Below are positions 22,030-31,946 of a DNA stretch of 64,000 nucleotides, one piece after another. The notes under the pieces were generated by a model. That model searched no databases. It was not told the origin of the DNA and saw nothing but the letters and a program-made list of their open reading frames with translations. The DNA lies in NCBI GenBank assembly GCA_949357655.1, contig CASHTG010000008.1:248001-312000 (forward strand), given 5' to 3'. Position numbers and translations under genes: made by a program. The DNA is from Parascedosporium putredinis (lineage: Eukaryota > Ascomycota > Sordariomycetes > Microascales > Microascaceae). Positions within the stretch are counted from its first letter, which is position 1; each line of letters starts with the position of its first letter.

Positions 22030-23666
22030 TCGCGTCTGAGACGATTGCGGTTACCGTGCCCTGCCTCCCGCCACCGCTCAATCTCCAAGGCTCTTTCAAG
22101 GTCTACTTGCTTCTTTTTCTTTGGCTAGAATTCCATGAGCCATTGACGACGATACGCCCAGCGGTGCTTATCTACGGCGAGTACTCTGCCATCTCGTCCT
22201 GACAGCCGAACCCCATCTACGATCCGTGTGATCAAAAAAAGAGTGTGGATTGTTTTTTCTTCTGTGTCTCGTTTTGTGCCCTTTGCGTTTTCACCTTGTC
22301 GAGTTTGCCGGCTACTGGTAGCGGGCGAGAAGCATTCCGGCTCGGTCCGAGATTACTTTTGCCGACTTGTCACATGGACCTTCAACAGTTCCATGCTGGG
22401 GGAGGAGGGTGACGTTGTCTTGTTTTGCCGGAGACAGAGATGTGCTTTTGCTAGCTTCCATGCGTTTTGCTCTTGGGTCTCGCGTGAGGTGTGTGGAAGC
22501 ATGATCTGAACTCCGTTGTCTATTTTCTTCTCTCCGGGCAGCCCATTCTTTGAGTTGAGCTACCCCAAAAATAAAATCAAAATTTGTCTCGAAATTCCAC
22601 TCCTTATCGTAAAACAGACGTGATGCTCGTACTCAACTTGTGCCAAACATTGTCTATTGATCCATTCATTTTTTTCGTTACGGAGAGTAAAGTTCTTTAT
22701 CAAGGCGTTCACTCAATGGCTGCTGTGTATGTCTTTGAAACGAGGAGTGATAAGCTTGAGCTCTGTGCAGCTTGGAACATTGAAGGTTGCAGCTGCCCCT
22801 CCCTGGTGGTGGGTACGAAATGGCCGCCCATCTCTATACCAAAACGTCGCAGTCTCGTTGTCGTTAGCGCATGGGGGCGTCGGTAGTGCTGGAGCGCCCA
22901 GGGGCACTTTGACCACTAAACGGCTCCCTATTTGTCTCGTGCACGTCCCGACCCCTTGAATTACCCCTCCACTAAGACGACGACAGGATCTAAGATGGAA
23001 GCGACACGGTGGATTTGATTGATCAATTGGACTGAATTTTTGATGGCAAGTCAGCGGGCAAGGAAAATAGACGGCGACCAGTAGGAGAGAGAAAGGTGGG
23101 TTCATTCATCGTCGGATCGCTCCTGCCAGGCCGCCCGTCCGCGCACACAGACATGTGGGCTAGGCTGAGGCCAGGCTGGGCCGGGCTGGATAGAGCCGAG
23201 CTTCCCCGCCATTCCCCCTTATCGCAAACGAAGCCCGCATCACGTCACCTTTGAGGAGCGCAAGTTTCTCTCCCCGCCTTGCTGCCTTTTTTGTTGTCTT
23301 TTCACCCCGCCGACCTTTTTTGAGTGTTTTTTCTCAAGCCCTTATTTATTTGTCCAAAATTGTCAGACACATTCGACTCCGCAAGAGGACAACATTTGTC
23401 AGAAAGGGTTAAACAGAACAAACCTAAGAGGTGGGGAGGTAGCTTTATCCAACTAGAGTCCGACATTTCGCGAAACAAGCTTCTGGCAATCTGCTCTGTG
23501 TTTTCCAAAACACAACCCTCTTGGTCGGTTTAGTCGACTCAAACCGTTTCCGGCAGACAGCCCAAGGCCATCGTTTCGCAATTCACGCGTCCGCATCGGG
23601 GCCTTTTTCCGCCTACACTCCCTTCTCTTCGTCTTCCCTGTTCGCGCGGGGTCAACTCACCGCACG
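22030..23666. other. Intergenic region, ZIP 3' side to coiled-coil gene leader
   Basis: No gene seen. The stretch around 23150-23200 is a run of degenerate GGCTGGGC-like units. The sequence upstream of 23667 is pyrimidine-rich and probably the leader of the next gene. Confidence 0.5.
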
Positions 23667-24969
23667 ATGCCAGATATCAACACCCTCCCGGGCTCCTCCA
23701 GCCATTCCCGCATCGCCTCGCGCCGTGCTTCGACGAACCCCATGCCGCCCCCCCGTCCCTAGCTCGCCCTCTGTCAACATCCTACCTTCCAACCAAATGG
23801 CTGTCGGCGCCGGCGGAACCGGCGGGGTTCCTGGGCAAATCCCTTCGCCGCTACCTTCTCCTCCCATGTTCCAGCCTACGCCTGCTCCTCTCCCCGTGCC
23901 TATTGCGGGGATGGAAGCCGTTTCCGGACCCGGGCCTCTGCGTCATCCGAGACCTTTGACGGCTGCGGAGCTGCATCAGCAGTTGGAGCGTGAACAAGAG
24001 GCAGTTGTAAGTTGAGATATCACCCCTTTTTCTCGTCGTTATACCTCCCACTTTTTTCCACGGCCCTTTTGTGCCTTCCTTCCTCCTTGGATAACCCGGA
24101 ACTAACTAGTTTTCCTCCTAGGTCAACCGTCTTACACGCGAACTCGCCCTCCTCCGCGCCGCCCAAAACGCCTCCGTCGTCTCCAATGCCTCCTCCACCT
24201 CTGCCAGCGCCACCGGTGCCGAGAATCCCAACCACAGCACCTCCGACACCCATCTCCTATCAGGCGCCGGCTACACCTTCCCCACGCCCCGCCACCACCG
24301 CACCTCGTCCAATACCAGCGCCCTTAGCCAGGGCGGCGCTGCCCTCCTCAGCACGTCGGCCGACGCGCGCCGCGGCCCCTCCTCCCGAACTGTCCCGCCA
24401 CAGCAGCGCGTCCCACCGGAGCCGGACGAGCTCGCCCGGACCTTCCGCCTCGGCGCACGGCGTCGGGGCCGACAGCTCGCTCCACTATCTGCAGCAGCAG
24501 CGCGTGCCTCACGCCTCCGTGTCCGGTAGCTCCGTGGTCGCGACGCCGGGCAGCGTGGGCGGTGGCGCGGCGGGCGGTGGCGCCAGCTTCGGGGAACCGT
24601 ACTCGCCCGGCCTACTACCCGCCACCGCGCGGTACGAGGAGACGGCGTTTTACCGGTCGGAGCTGGAGGTGGCCAAGAAGGAGAACGACGCCCTGCGCAG
24701 GCGCGTGAGGGAGCTCGAGCGCATGGTGAGGGAGAGGAGGGCGAGCGATGCGGGAGCACGCGGGCGAGGAGCGAGAGCGTGAGCACGACGGCGAGCGCTA
24801 GCGTCGCGCGCGCCGGGCAGGGTGTCGGGGTATTGCCGGGCCGCGGGAGGGCGGGAGGCCGACGGAGAGGGATAGGGGTGTGAGTATCACTGGTAGTGTT
24901 GGGGTGGGTGTGCCCGAGGACGAGGTCAAGGTCGGAGAGAGCGCCGCGAGCGCGGGGCTTCACCGGTGA
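23667..24969 (+). CDS. Conserved low-complexity fungal protein with two coiled-coil segments, several frame breaks
   Basis: Exons 23667-24006 and 24122-24969. The start is MPDINTLPGSSSHSRIASRR. A Pro/Gly-rich region follows, then a heptad-like helix LTAAELHQQLEREQEAV spliced to VNRLTRELALLRAAQNASVV, a long Ser/Thr/Pro-rich disordered segment (SRHSSASHRSRTSSPGPS) and a second helix YRSELEVAKKENDALRRRVRELERMV. The end is GSVGVGVPEDEVKVGES...LHR at 24969, in yet another frame. At least four frame changes occur: C7 at 23746-23752 (one base too many), near 24375-24390, near 24740-24770 and near 24840. The C-terminal frame is inferred from composition. The helix resembles a leucine zipper, but no basic DNA-binding region precedes it, so I do not call it a bZIP factor. 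Function unknown; probably a coiled-coil scaffold. Confidence 0.65.
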
Positions 24970-25745
24970 GCGATGGGGGGATAACGCGGTCTGAAATACG
25001 GTGAGAGAAAGTGTGAAGCGATGGTCTGGCAGCCACAGGGTGTGCCACCCATTACTACCCTTCGGGGGATGCCAGTGCTCTGTTTTTTGTTTTACTTTTC
25101 TTTCCTTTTCTTAGGCTAGGTTTCCTCGTTATGCGATTTTAGGCGTTTGAGGGGTTTGGTGGGAGGAATAGGGTATGGATACGGAATATGGATTATACTA
25201 GCAGTATGCGCTCGCTTGAAAAGGAGAAAACTGGCGAGTCCTCTCTCAATGATATTGAACTTCTCAACTCTGAACTTCTTATTTACAGACGCTCGTAAAA
25301 GGGAGGTCTAGATGCGCATGGTAAAGTGCATGTATTCAAGGGAAAGAAGAGGGATTAATATATTGGTCTCGTCTTTTATTTGGGAGTCATTTCATGAAAG
25401 GCATACACCATTATACAGCTCATCCCGTACATCTATCGAATCAACAACAAAAAACGAGCCGAGAAAACCTCGAATCGTCAGAAAAAAGCCCAGTCTTGGG
25501 CTCTAAGAGGGGAGGTTGGTGGCCATATAAATACAGGAAAGATTAAAAAGAAAATATAGAAAGAAGAAAGGAGTAAAATGTGTTAGAACTGCGCCGGATA
25601 CCAAACCAAGATAATGTAACTCCCGTAAAAATGCGCTCTTTGTCCGTGGTTCAATGCCAGCTCTACGGTTCCTCTTCTCCTTTTATCCTCAATGCTTGAT
25701 CTTTCGTCCTAAAAAGACGGTCCGGGGGATTCGTGGAAAAAATGC
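24970..25745. other. Convergent 3' intergenic region
   Basis: This lies between two convergent genes. It is AT-richer than its surroundings from about 25080 to 25700 and holds the 3' UTRs. No gene seen. Confidence 0.55.
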
Positions 25746-27094
25746 TTAAGCCTTTCCCTGGGCAGTGGCCTCCCTCACGGCGCCGCCGGAAGCACGCCAC
25801 CAAACGTCGCTACTCCAGCGGATCAGACGCTCGGCAGCGCCGGTGGGGGTCAGGGCCGGACGGACATCGAGGTAGAAGACGGGTTCGCCGGTGGGTTCGG
25901 GAGGGCCGGTGTAGTAGTCGATGACGTAGCGGACTTCTTTGGGTTGGCCGTTGACGTTTCGGGCGACGTACCAGTCGTGGCGATCAAAGGGAGGTTCGGT
26001 CCTGATTTTCAACGTGTTAGTCACTCCATATCATCCGGCAGGAAAAAAAGAAGAAAAGAAAAGGGTTAAAAATCTTACTCAAACTTGGAAGGGTAGACAC
26101 GACCCAGCAGCTGCCAAAACGCAGCCTTGGGCGTCATCTCCTTGGGCCGGCCCTGGAAGCGAATCAAAGTCGGCTCCGTCTCGTAGGCCTCCTTGATCTT
26201 GGCGATTTGCTCGGGCCCATTCTCCTCGCCGCGCTTGCACGTCTGCCAGCCCTTGACGAGGCCGTGGGCGAACCGCTGCTCCCAGCCGACGACCTCGGCC
26301 CAGGCGCCCTCGTTGAGGAAGTTGTGGACGGCCACCATCTCCTCGACGGCGGTGATGTCGGTGTCCTGGTAGCCCTTGCGCAGGAGGGCGTTGTACATTT
26401 GCTGCGGGGACGGGTACTCCCAGTTCTCGTTGGCGTCGGAGCGGGGATGGACGACTCCTCGCGGCTGGTGGGTAGCTTGATGGCCTGGTGGGGGCGGGTT
26501 CCTGGGAGAGGTCGGGGAACATGTAGTTGAGGGGTTGAGCTGGGAGAGTAGCGATTTTCTTTGGGTGCGGCGCGCTGGGCGTGGGGGACGGGGCAGGAGG
26601 ACGGGGCGGCGGCGGAGGAGGCGGCGGCGTCCGGCTTTGGGCGCTTGGTGATGGTGAAGGCGTCTACGGTCGCTTGGTGCATGGGGCAGCCAGCCTAGAG
26701 AGGGGAGGTTAGCGATGGGCGCGGGTCATGGTTTTCGTTTCCGATTCTATCCCTTCGCTTGGTTTCCCCACGCATTTCCACCTGTCCGAAAGAACATGGG
26801 AAACCCGAATACACGCGGTTGGAATTCAGGGAGGCAAAGGCGACGGGGATGAGGCCTCGTCGCACGACCCCTACGCTTTTTCGTTGATTCCCCGACGTGG
26901 AAAGAAACAGGATGCCGGATAAAGGAAACGGGAGAGAAAAGGCGAGCTATTCTTACCGGTGGGGTCTGGCCGTCCTGCACAGTCGGATGAGGAGCCGCAG
27001 CAGCGCGAGCAGCGTGAGGGACTGGGCAGCCGGAAGCTGGAGGTGTGTTCGCGGCCGCAGGGGCAGCGGGAGTATCGGCCCAAAACCAACCCAT
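25746..27094 (-). CDS. CYC3: Holocytochrome c synthase (cytochrome c heme lyase), one frame break
   Basis: Three exons: 27094-26957, 26694-26079 and 26001-25746. The start MGWFWADTP is typical of fungal cytochrome c heme lyases. Three Cys-Pro heme-regulatory motifs follow: SGCPVPHAA, AGCPMHQ and SSCPVPHAQ. The catalytic domain includes WEYPSPQQMYNALLRKGY, VAVHNFLNEGAWAEVVGWE, LIRFQGRPKEMTPKAAFWQ and FETEPPFDRHDWYVAR, ending RYVIDYYTG...DVRPALTPTGAAERLIRW, all hallmark blocks. It attaches heme covalently to apocytochrome c by thioether bonds in the mitochondrial intermembrane space. One base is missing at the G4 run 26443-26446 (minus strand C4); restoring it joins SSIP to RSDANENWEYP. A cytochrome c1-specific lyase (CYT2) is the alternative; the MGWFWAD start favours CYC3. 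Confidence 0.93.
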
Positions 27095-28691
27095 GGTGTG
27101 CGTGCTTAACCGGGCAAAAAAGAGGTGTGCCAAAGAGAAAGGGAGTTCAAGAAACCAAGGCTGAGCGTTGCGTGAATCAACAGATTGCCAATAAAGGAAT
27201 CTACAAAATATAGCTAGCGCTCGATCAAGAAAAACTGGCGAGAATACCAACTCGAGGCGACGACGGTGGAGAGGCGCGCGCGGTTTCGATGGCGACAAGG
27301 GAAATTTTTGTCGATGGATGGGATGATCAGGGGAGAATGGAGTCGATTCGATGATGCAACCGGGCAGCGCGAGGCGCGAGTAATTTTTTTCTTTCTTTTT
27401 CGCCAAGCGGCTTTTCCCCTGTCCTCTTGCCAATCAGAGCCGTCGCATTATTCGAGCTGATCCCTGTTGACAAGCGGGCCATTTTGCCAGGAATTTTCCG
27501 AATTGGATATGACAAACTCGCCCAATTATGCCGTCACCAATTTCAACCTCGGGCCTTCCGCGCCGCTCCGAATAAACCAAGTGCACTCTTCTACCTTTTT
27601 TTCTTCTCCGGCTTCATTAGGGGAAAGATAATACGGAAAGAATCGAAGAAATGGCGTCTCAACCCGCAAGGGACAAAAAGACAAATAGGAATAAATATGG
27701 CCTTGGGCCAAGGCCGTTTTCGACGCTTGGCCCTGACCCAGCAAAGCCCACGCGCCTCGGCCGCCGACCAACATTCCTGTCGCCGCAGCAGCCTATAGGA
27801 GGGCAAGGATCTCGACTGCGACTTGCATCGCCACCCAAACGTGCTATGCTTCGATTCCTTCCATATGGGGTCCCCCAGGACCATAAGCGGTTTTAAATCG
27901 GGAATGTTTGGGCGATAATAATAAACCCAGTGGTCAGGAACCAAAAGTAACCCTTTTAAACGCAGGAGTTCGGGACTTGTAATTGCCGCCACTGCGGAGA
28001 GGGTAATTGCGGTCGTTTGACAAGGGAGAGAGCTGGAGAGAGAGAGAGAGCGAGCGAGCCGCCGTAGCAATCCGAGCACGGCCTTGTTGTACTACGCCAG
28101 GCCTTTTTGCCCATGGCCCGCAAACGCCTCACGTTGTACCCGCAACCAGGGCATTCTCACGGCACGGGGGACTACTTTTGTTCGGTGAAGCGATGTCTCC
28201 TAAGCAAGCCGAGTGCTAAATTTCGCGCGGCGGAAGGAATGGGCGAGCGCACGTGGAATTAGGCTGGCTCTAAGCTCCGCCCACCCTTTTTGAGGCTGTT
28301 GCTGCGCTTCTTGGTTTCGGTGGGTTTGTGCTGGTGTATTTCTTGGGACGCCTTTCGCTTTTTGCCTTGCCTCTTGGTAGCCGAACCCTGCCCCTCGGGC
28401 CCGAAGACGTATTATATCTCTGGGTCCTTTCCCCGTTCGTGAGAATCGTGGACGCATCTCAACAACCCCCAATCTTGTTTCTGTATGTGACGTAACGCCG
28501 TCATAAGATAGCCTGTCTTGACTCAAGGCCCTCGCGAGATCTTCTCAGTGGAGCAAACTTACACGCACCCTCAACGAACAACACACACATCCTCCATCAC
28601 CACATATAAAAAGGAACATACGAAACCAAGGAAAGAAACAACGACTAACAGAGGGAGGAGAAAACAAGGGCACGGCACACACACACACAAA
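27095..28691. other. Divergent intergenic region (1.6 kb)
   Basis: Promoter region shared by the heme lyase and the small membrane protein. Open frames here (for example 27591-28079 minus) are compositionally odd and show no motif. A-rich and CA-rich leader sequence precedes the ATG at 28692. Confidence 0.55.
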
Positions 28692-29293
28692 ATGGCACCT
28701 ACATCAAACCTCTTCGTCCGCGGTTCCCCACCCACCAAACGCTCCATGGGCCTCGACGACCCCATCTCCCTCGCCCTCGTCGGCATCAGCGTATCCGCCA
28801 TCATCATCTCCATCGTCATCCTCCTCGCCGTCGGCCGCAACCGACGCAACAACGCCGTCCTCGCCGAGGAGCTCCAGTTCCGCCCCTACGACAAGCAGCA
28901 GCTCATCTCGCGGCGGCCCCGCGCCCCTCGCCCTCCCCTCTTCTCCACCAACACGCCCGGCACGCCAGCACCGGCACTGGCACCAGAAGCAGCAGCAGCA
29001 GCAAGCCGCCCTCCTACAGCTTCCACTTTAGCGGCGAGACGCCCCGGGGCCGCGCCCCCGACTTTTGCTCCCCGACGACCTACGAGGCCGCGCAGCACAA
29101 CCTGCCCCTCCTCCTCGCCGAGCCCTCGCCCCCGACCCCGGGCCTCTACCCGCCCCCGGCCGCGAGCCCTCCTCTGCGGTCGATGGGCCGGTCGGACGGA
29201 GACCAGTCGCCGGCTCCGCCTTGCTACTGGCAGCCTTCCTCCCGGCGTCGAGCTGGGTCGAGGGAGCCTTCGCCCATGGGTAGGCGTTGGTAA
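28692..29293 (+). CDS. Small single-pass membrane protein with Pro/Ser-rich tail, one frame break
   Basis: The ATG at 28692 follows a CA/A-rich leader. Residues 1-22 are polar (MAPTSNLFVRGSPPTKRSMG...). One hydrophobic segment (ISLALVGISVSAIIISIVIL) follows, then a basic stop-transfer (VGRNRRNN). The cytosolic tail starts ELQFRPYDKQQLISRR. A base appears missing between about 28905 and 28940 (C-rich). In the third frame the tail continues STGTGTRSSSSSKPPSYSFHFSG, then PTTYEAAQHNLPLLLAEPSPPTPGLYPPP and ends PSPMGRRW at 29293. It carries PPSY and several PxxP segments that could bind WW or SH3 domains (inference). I do not recognise a named family. Confidence 0.65.
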
Positions 29294-31154
29294 GGAGCTG
29301 CCCCTTTCACCATCTCATGTTGTATAATACTATGCTGTTTCGGCGGGCTAGAGGGGAACTAGCCAGAGCTGCTTGCTGTTTTGTTAGCCTGTCTTTTAAC
29401 TCCTCTTTTATTCCTTTTCCTTGGGTTCCCAGTTTCCCGCATTCTAGGAGTTTTGGTTATAGCGCAATGGTGTGATTTAGGATTCGGATTAAGCATTTGG
29501 GCGGACTTGCATGGTCGGATTTCCTTTGCTGGGTTTTTTTCTGTTTTGGCATTATTATTTTGGGAAGCATTGATGGAAATACCCCAACCAACATTGGATT
29601 CAACGTTATCTTTTTTGTTTTTCTGTTTTAGAAGCATTCATAGCCACAATATTAGACAGCAATCACCCATACATTCTCATCTTCCATCTGTACGTCCTCA
29701 CGCAGTGGATCCAGACCCAATCCATGTCCGTCAAAGCAAAGACAACGCCCACAAATCCTTCCCTCTCGCCATGCATTCCCGACCGCCGTTCCTATCCCCC
29801 GCATACATCATCCCATCATCGCAGGTCCCCTTTTCCCACAGATATTTTTATTTGACCAAAGACAAAGAAAAAAAAAAAAAACAAGGCCGTAGACTCACCT
29901 CCATTCACCTGTCCCCGACCCCGGAACATATCGGAGGCGGTCGGCTCGGCTTCTATATCCCGGCTGGCTGCCCTTCCCCACCCCCTCCCAGAGCGCGCTC
30001 GCGCACACGCGGGCTTCACCCTCCCCCTTTTTTCCCTCTTCCCCCTCGGCCACACCCGCCTCGGCTGCCGACGCAACAAGGACCCTGCAACACGTTGTCT
30101 CCCGACCGGAAACCCACTTGCCTTTTTTGCGATTCCTCGCCCACTCACCAAACGCACCCCGCTCCCCAATTGCTCCCGAACCAAAACTAAAAGGAAACAA
30201 GGGTGACACGCTAGCCTGGCGAGGGAGGGTGCACGAGGTAATTCAGGGAATCCTGTAGAGGAAATAGGAAAGATAAAGTAGCGGTCAACTCCTTCTTCGA
30301 TTCCTAGGCCTTGCCCCTTTTTGATTTAACGTCGTTGTCATGCGTCATTATCCTTGCAGGGCCCCCAGAGAGTCCAAAGATGCCGTGTCGTGTCTATATG
30401 GAGGAAGAGGGGAGGAGAAAGATTGGAAATGCAGATGCTACAGCAAACGAAAGCATAGCAAAGACAGGCATCGCACTTTCGTGAAGAATTATAGTCAAGA
30501 TTTCGTAGTCTTTATTCATCTATCATCTCTAGCCAAGACCTCATATCCTCTTAGATCTGTAATGTCGTCCTCATTCTCTTATCATCCTCATGCAAGTGGT
30601 ATAACCCGCTTTCCCAAATGCTTCAAGATATGCTTATTCTCGCGTCCGTTCCCCTAAAGCACATCTACCAAGTGTAAGATAGGGCAGCTGTGAGGGGAAA
30701 AGGAACGCGAGGTGGTGGGGAGGGAAAAGAAACAGACGTATAAACCGTCTTTTCTCTTCGTACAATAAACAAAGGAAACAAAGATAATAATAGATAAAGA
30801 CCAAAAAAACAACTGTCCCGGTATACGATGAGTTCCTCGGGCTCGAAGTTCGAATGAATCCCTGGTGATCTGCGTCCTCCTATATCTGTGGAAATGACGA
30901 ATATGTGAACCCTCCTCGGAAACGAGGGGGCAGAAAAGTAATTATACTCCCGAATATGCGAGCTGGTAATGAAGAAAATTCGATTGGGTATGAAACGCCA
31001 GGTAAATGATTCCGTTTTTCTGCTGCTGTGAAAAATATGTGTTGTTTGCTCCGAAAAGAAAAGAAAAGAAAAAAAGATATGCAAGCTCGCGGGAAATGCT
31101 GCCTTCGTGCTGCGAGTGAGTGCGGTTATCCCTGGTGGAGTGTGGTTGGGGGCT
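29294..31154. other. Convergent intergenic region (1.9 kb)
   Basis: No gene supported. The 269-codon open frame at 29381-30190 is low complexity. It contains a 14-nt A run (29868-29881) that lies inside that frame. AT-rich 3' UTR-like sequence spans about 30430-31080. Confidence 0.5.
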
Positions 31155-31946
31155 TCACGCCGCCGTCTTGCGAGCCCAAGAGAACCACTTGCGCTTTCCC
31201 GACTTTTCGGCGACGTGGGCCATGTCCGCGTCATCGAGCTCTAGCCGATACCGTCGCACACTGCCGGTGTCGTCGTCAAAGTCTAGGTGACCTCCGTCCT
31301 TGGGGGCCATGCAGTCGGGCACGAGATTCCTCCGCACCCATCCCCGGACACCCCTCCTCGCCGCGTCTATAGCGGCGTACTCGAGGCGGCGGGTGTGGTC
31401 GCTGGTCCAGTAGTGAGTGGTGGGCGGCGGCATAGGAGGGCGTGCGGCGACGGCCGTCTCGGTCTCGGGGGCGGCGATATCGGGTTCGGGGAACTGGAAG
31501 AGCGTCGCTTGGGGTACGGCCCTACTTTGGGTGGGGTACAGCGACGATGAGGCTGCTGTGCTGAATCTGCGACTACTAGACCCCGCGGTGGAAGAGCGGG
31601 AAACCGGCTTGGAACCAGAGGAGAGTGCGTGTACACCCGAGTCGGAGCTCAGCTTGCGGGCTTGCGTCGCCTTGGCAGAGACCAGGGACTCGTACCCCGA
31701 GTCTTGACGTTGCATGGTGAAGGGGCCCGGGGCAGCAACTGGACTGATTTCGGTTTTGCTTGAAAGTTGTACTACTTGAATCGTGTCGTCGAAGCTATGG
31801 GCGGACTTGGGAAGGATGGTGACGGAAGCAAAAGTTTGGCCTTTAGAGAGACGGCGTCCCCGCGTTACTGGGGTTGGTGTGGTGGTAGTAGTAGTGGTGG
31901 TGGTGGCGGTGGTGGTGGTGGCTACTGTCGAAGACATGGTCGACAT
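31155..31946 (-). CDS. Conserved fungal protein with poly-Thr N-terminus and DSGxxS motif
   Basis: A single intact open frame; two candidate ATGs at 31946 and 31937, the first giving about 263 residues. N-terminus: MSTMSS followed by a Thr tract from an ACC/ACT repeat. Then GRRLSKGQTFASVTILPKSAHSFDDTIQVVQL, MQRQDSGYESLVSAK (a DSGxxS sequence like the phosphodegron read by F-box WD40 ubiquitin ligases), and a Ser-rich stretch. The C-terminal globular part is THYWTSDHTRRLEYAAIDAARRGVRGW followed by DDDTGSVRRYRLELDD and FSWARKTAA. No enzyme motif. The conserved C-terminal block suggests a folded domain of unknown function; regulated turnover through DSGYES is inference. Confidence 0.8.
   Translation of the reverse strand: MSTMSSTVATTTTATTTTTTTTTPTPVTRGRRLSKGQTFASVTILPKSAHSFDDTIQVVQLSSKTEISPVAAPGPFTMQRQDSGYESLVSAKATQARKLSSDSGVHALSSGSKPVSRSSTAGSSSRRFSTAASSSLYPTQSRAVPQATLFQFPEPDIAAPETETAVAARPPMPPPTTHYWTSDHTRRLEYAAIDAARRGVRGWVRRNLVPDCMAPKDGGHLDFDDDTGSVRRYRLELDDADMAHVAEKSGKRKWFSWARKTAA
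31872..31928. repeat. GGT/GTA trinucleotide repeat (poly-Thr coding on minus strand)
   Basis: An imperfect run of GGTGGTGGT/GTAGTAGTA on the + strand, encoding about 17 Thr-rich residues near the start of the minus-strand gene. Likely to vary in length between strains. Confidence 0.8.
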
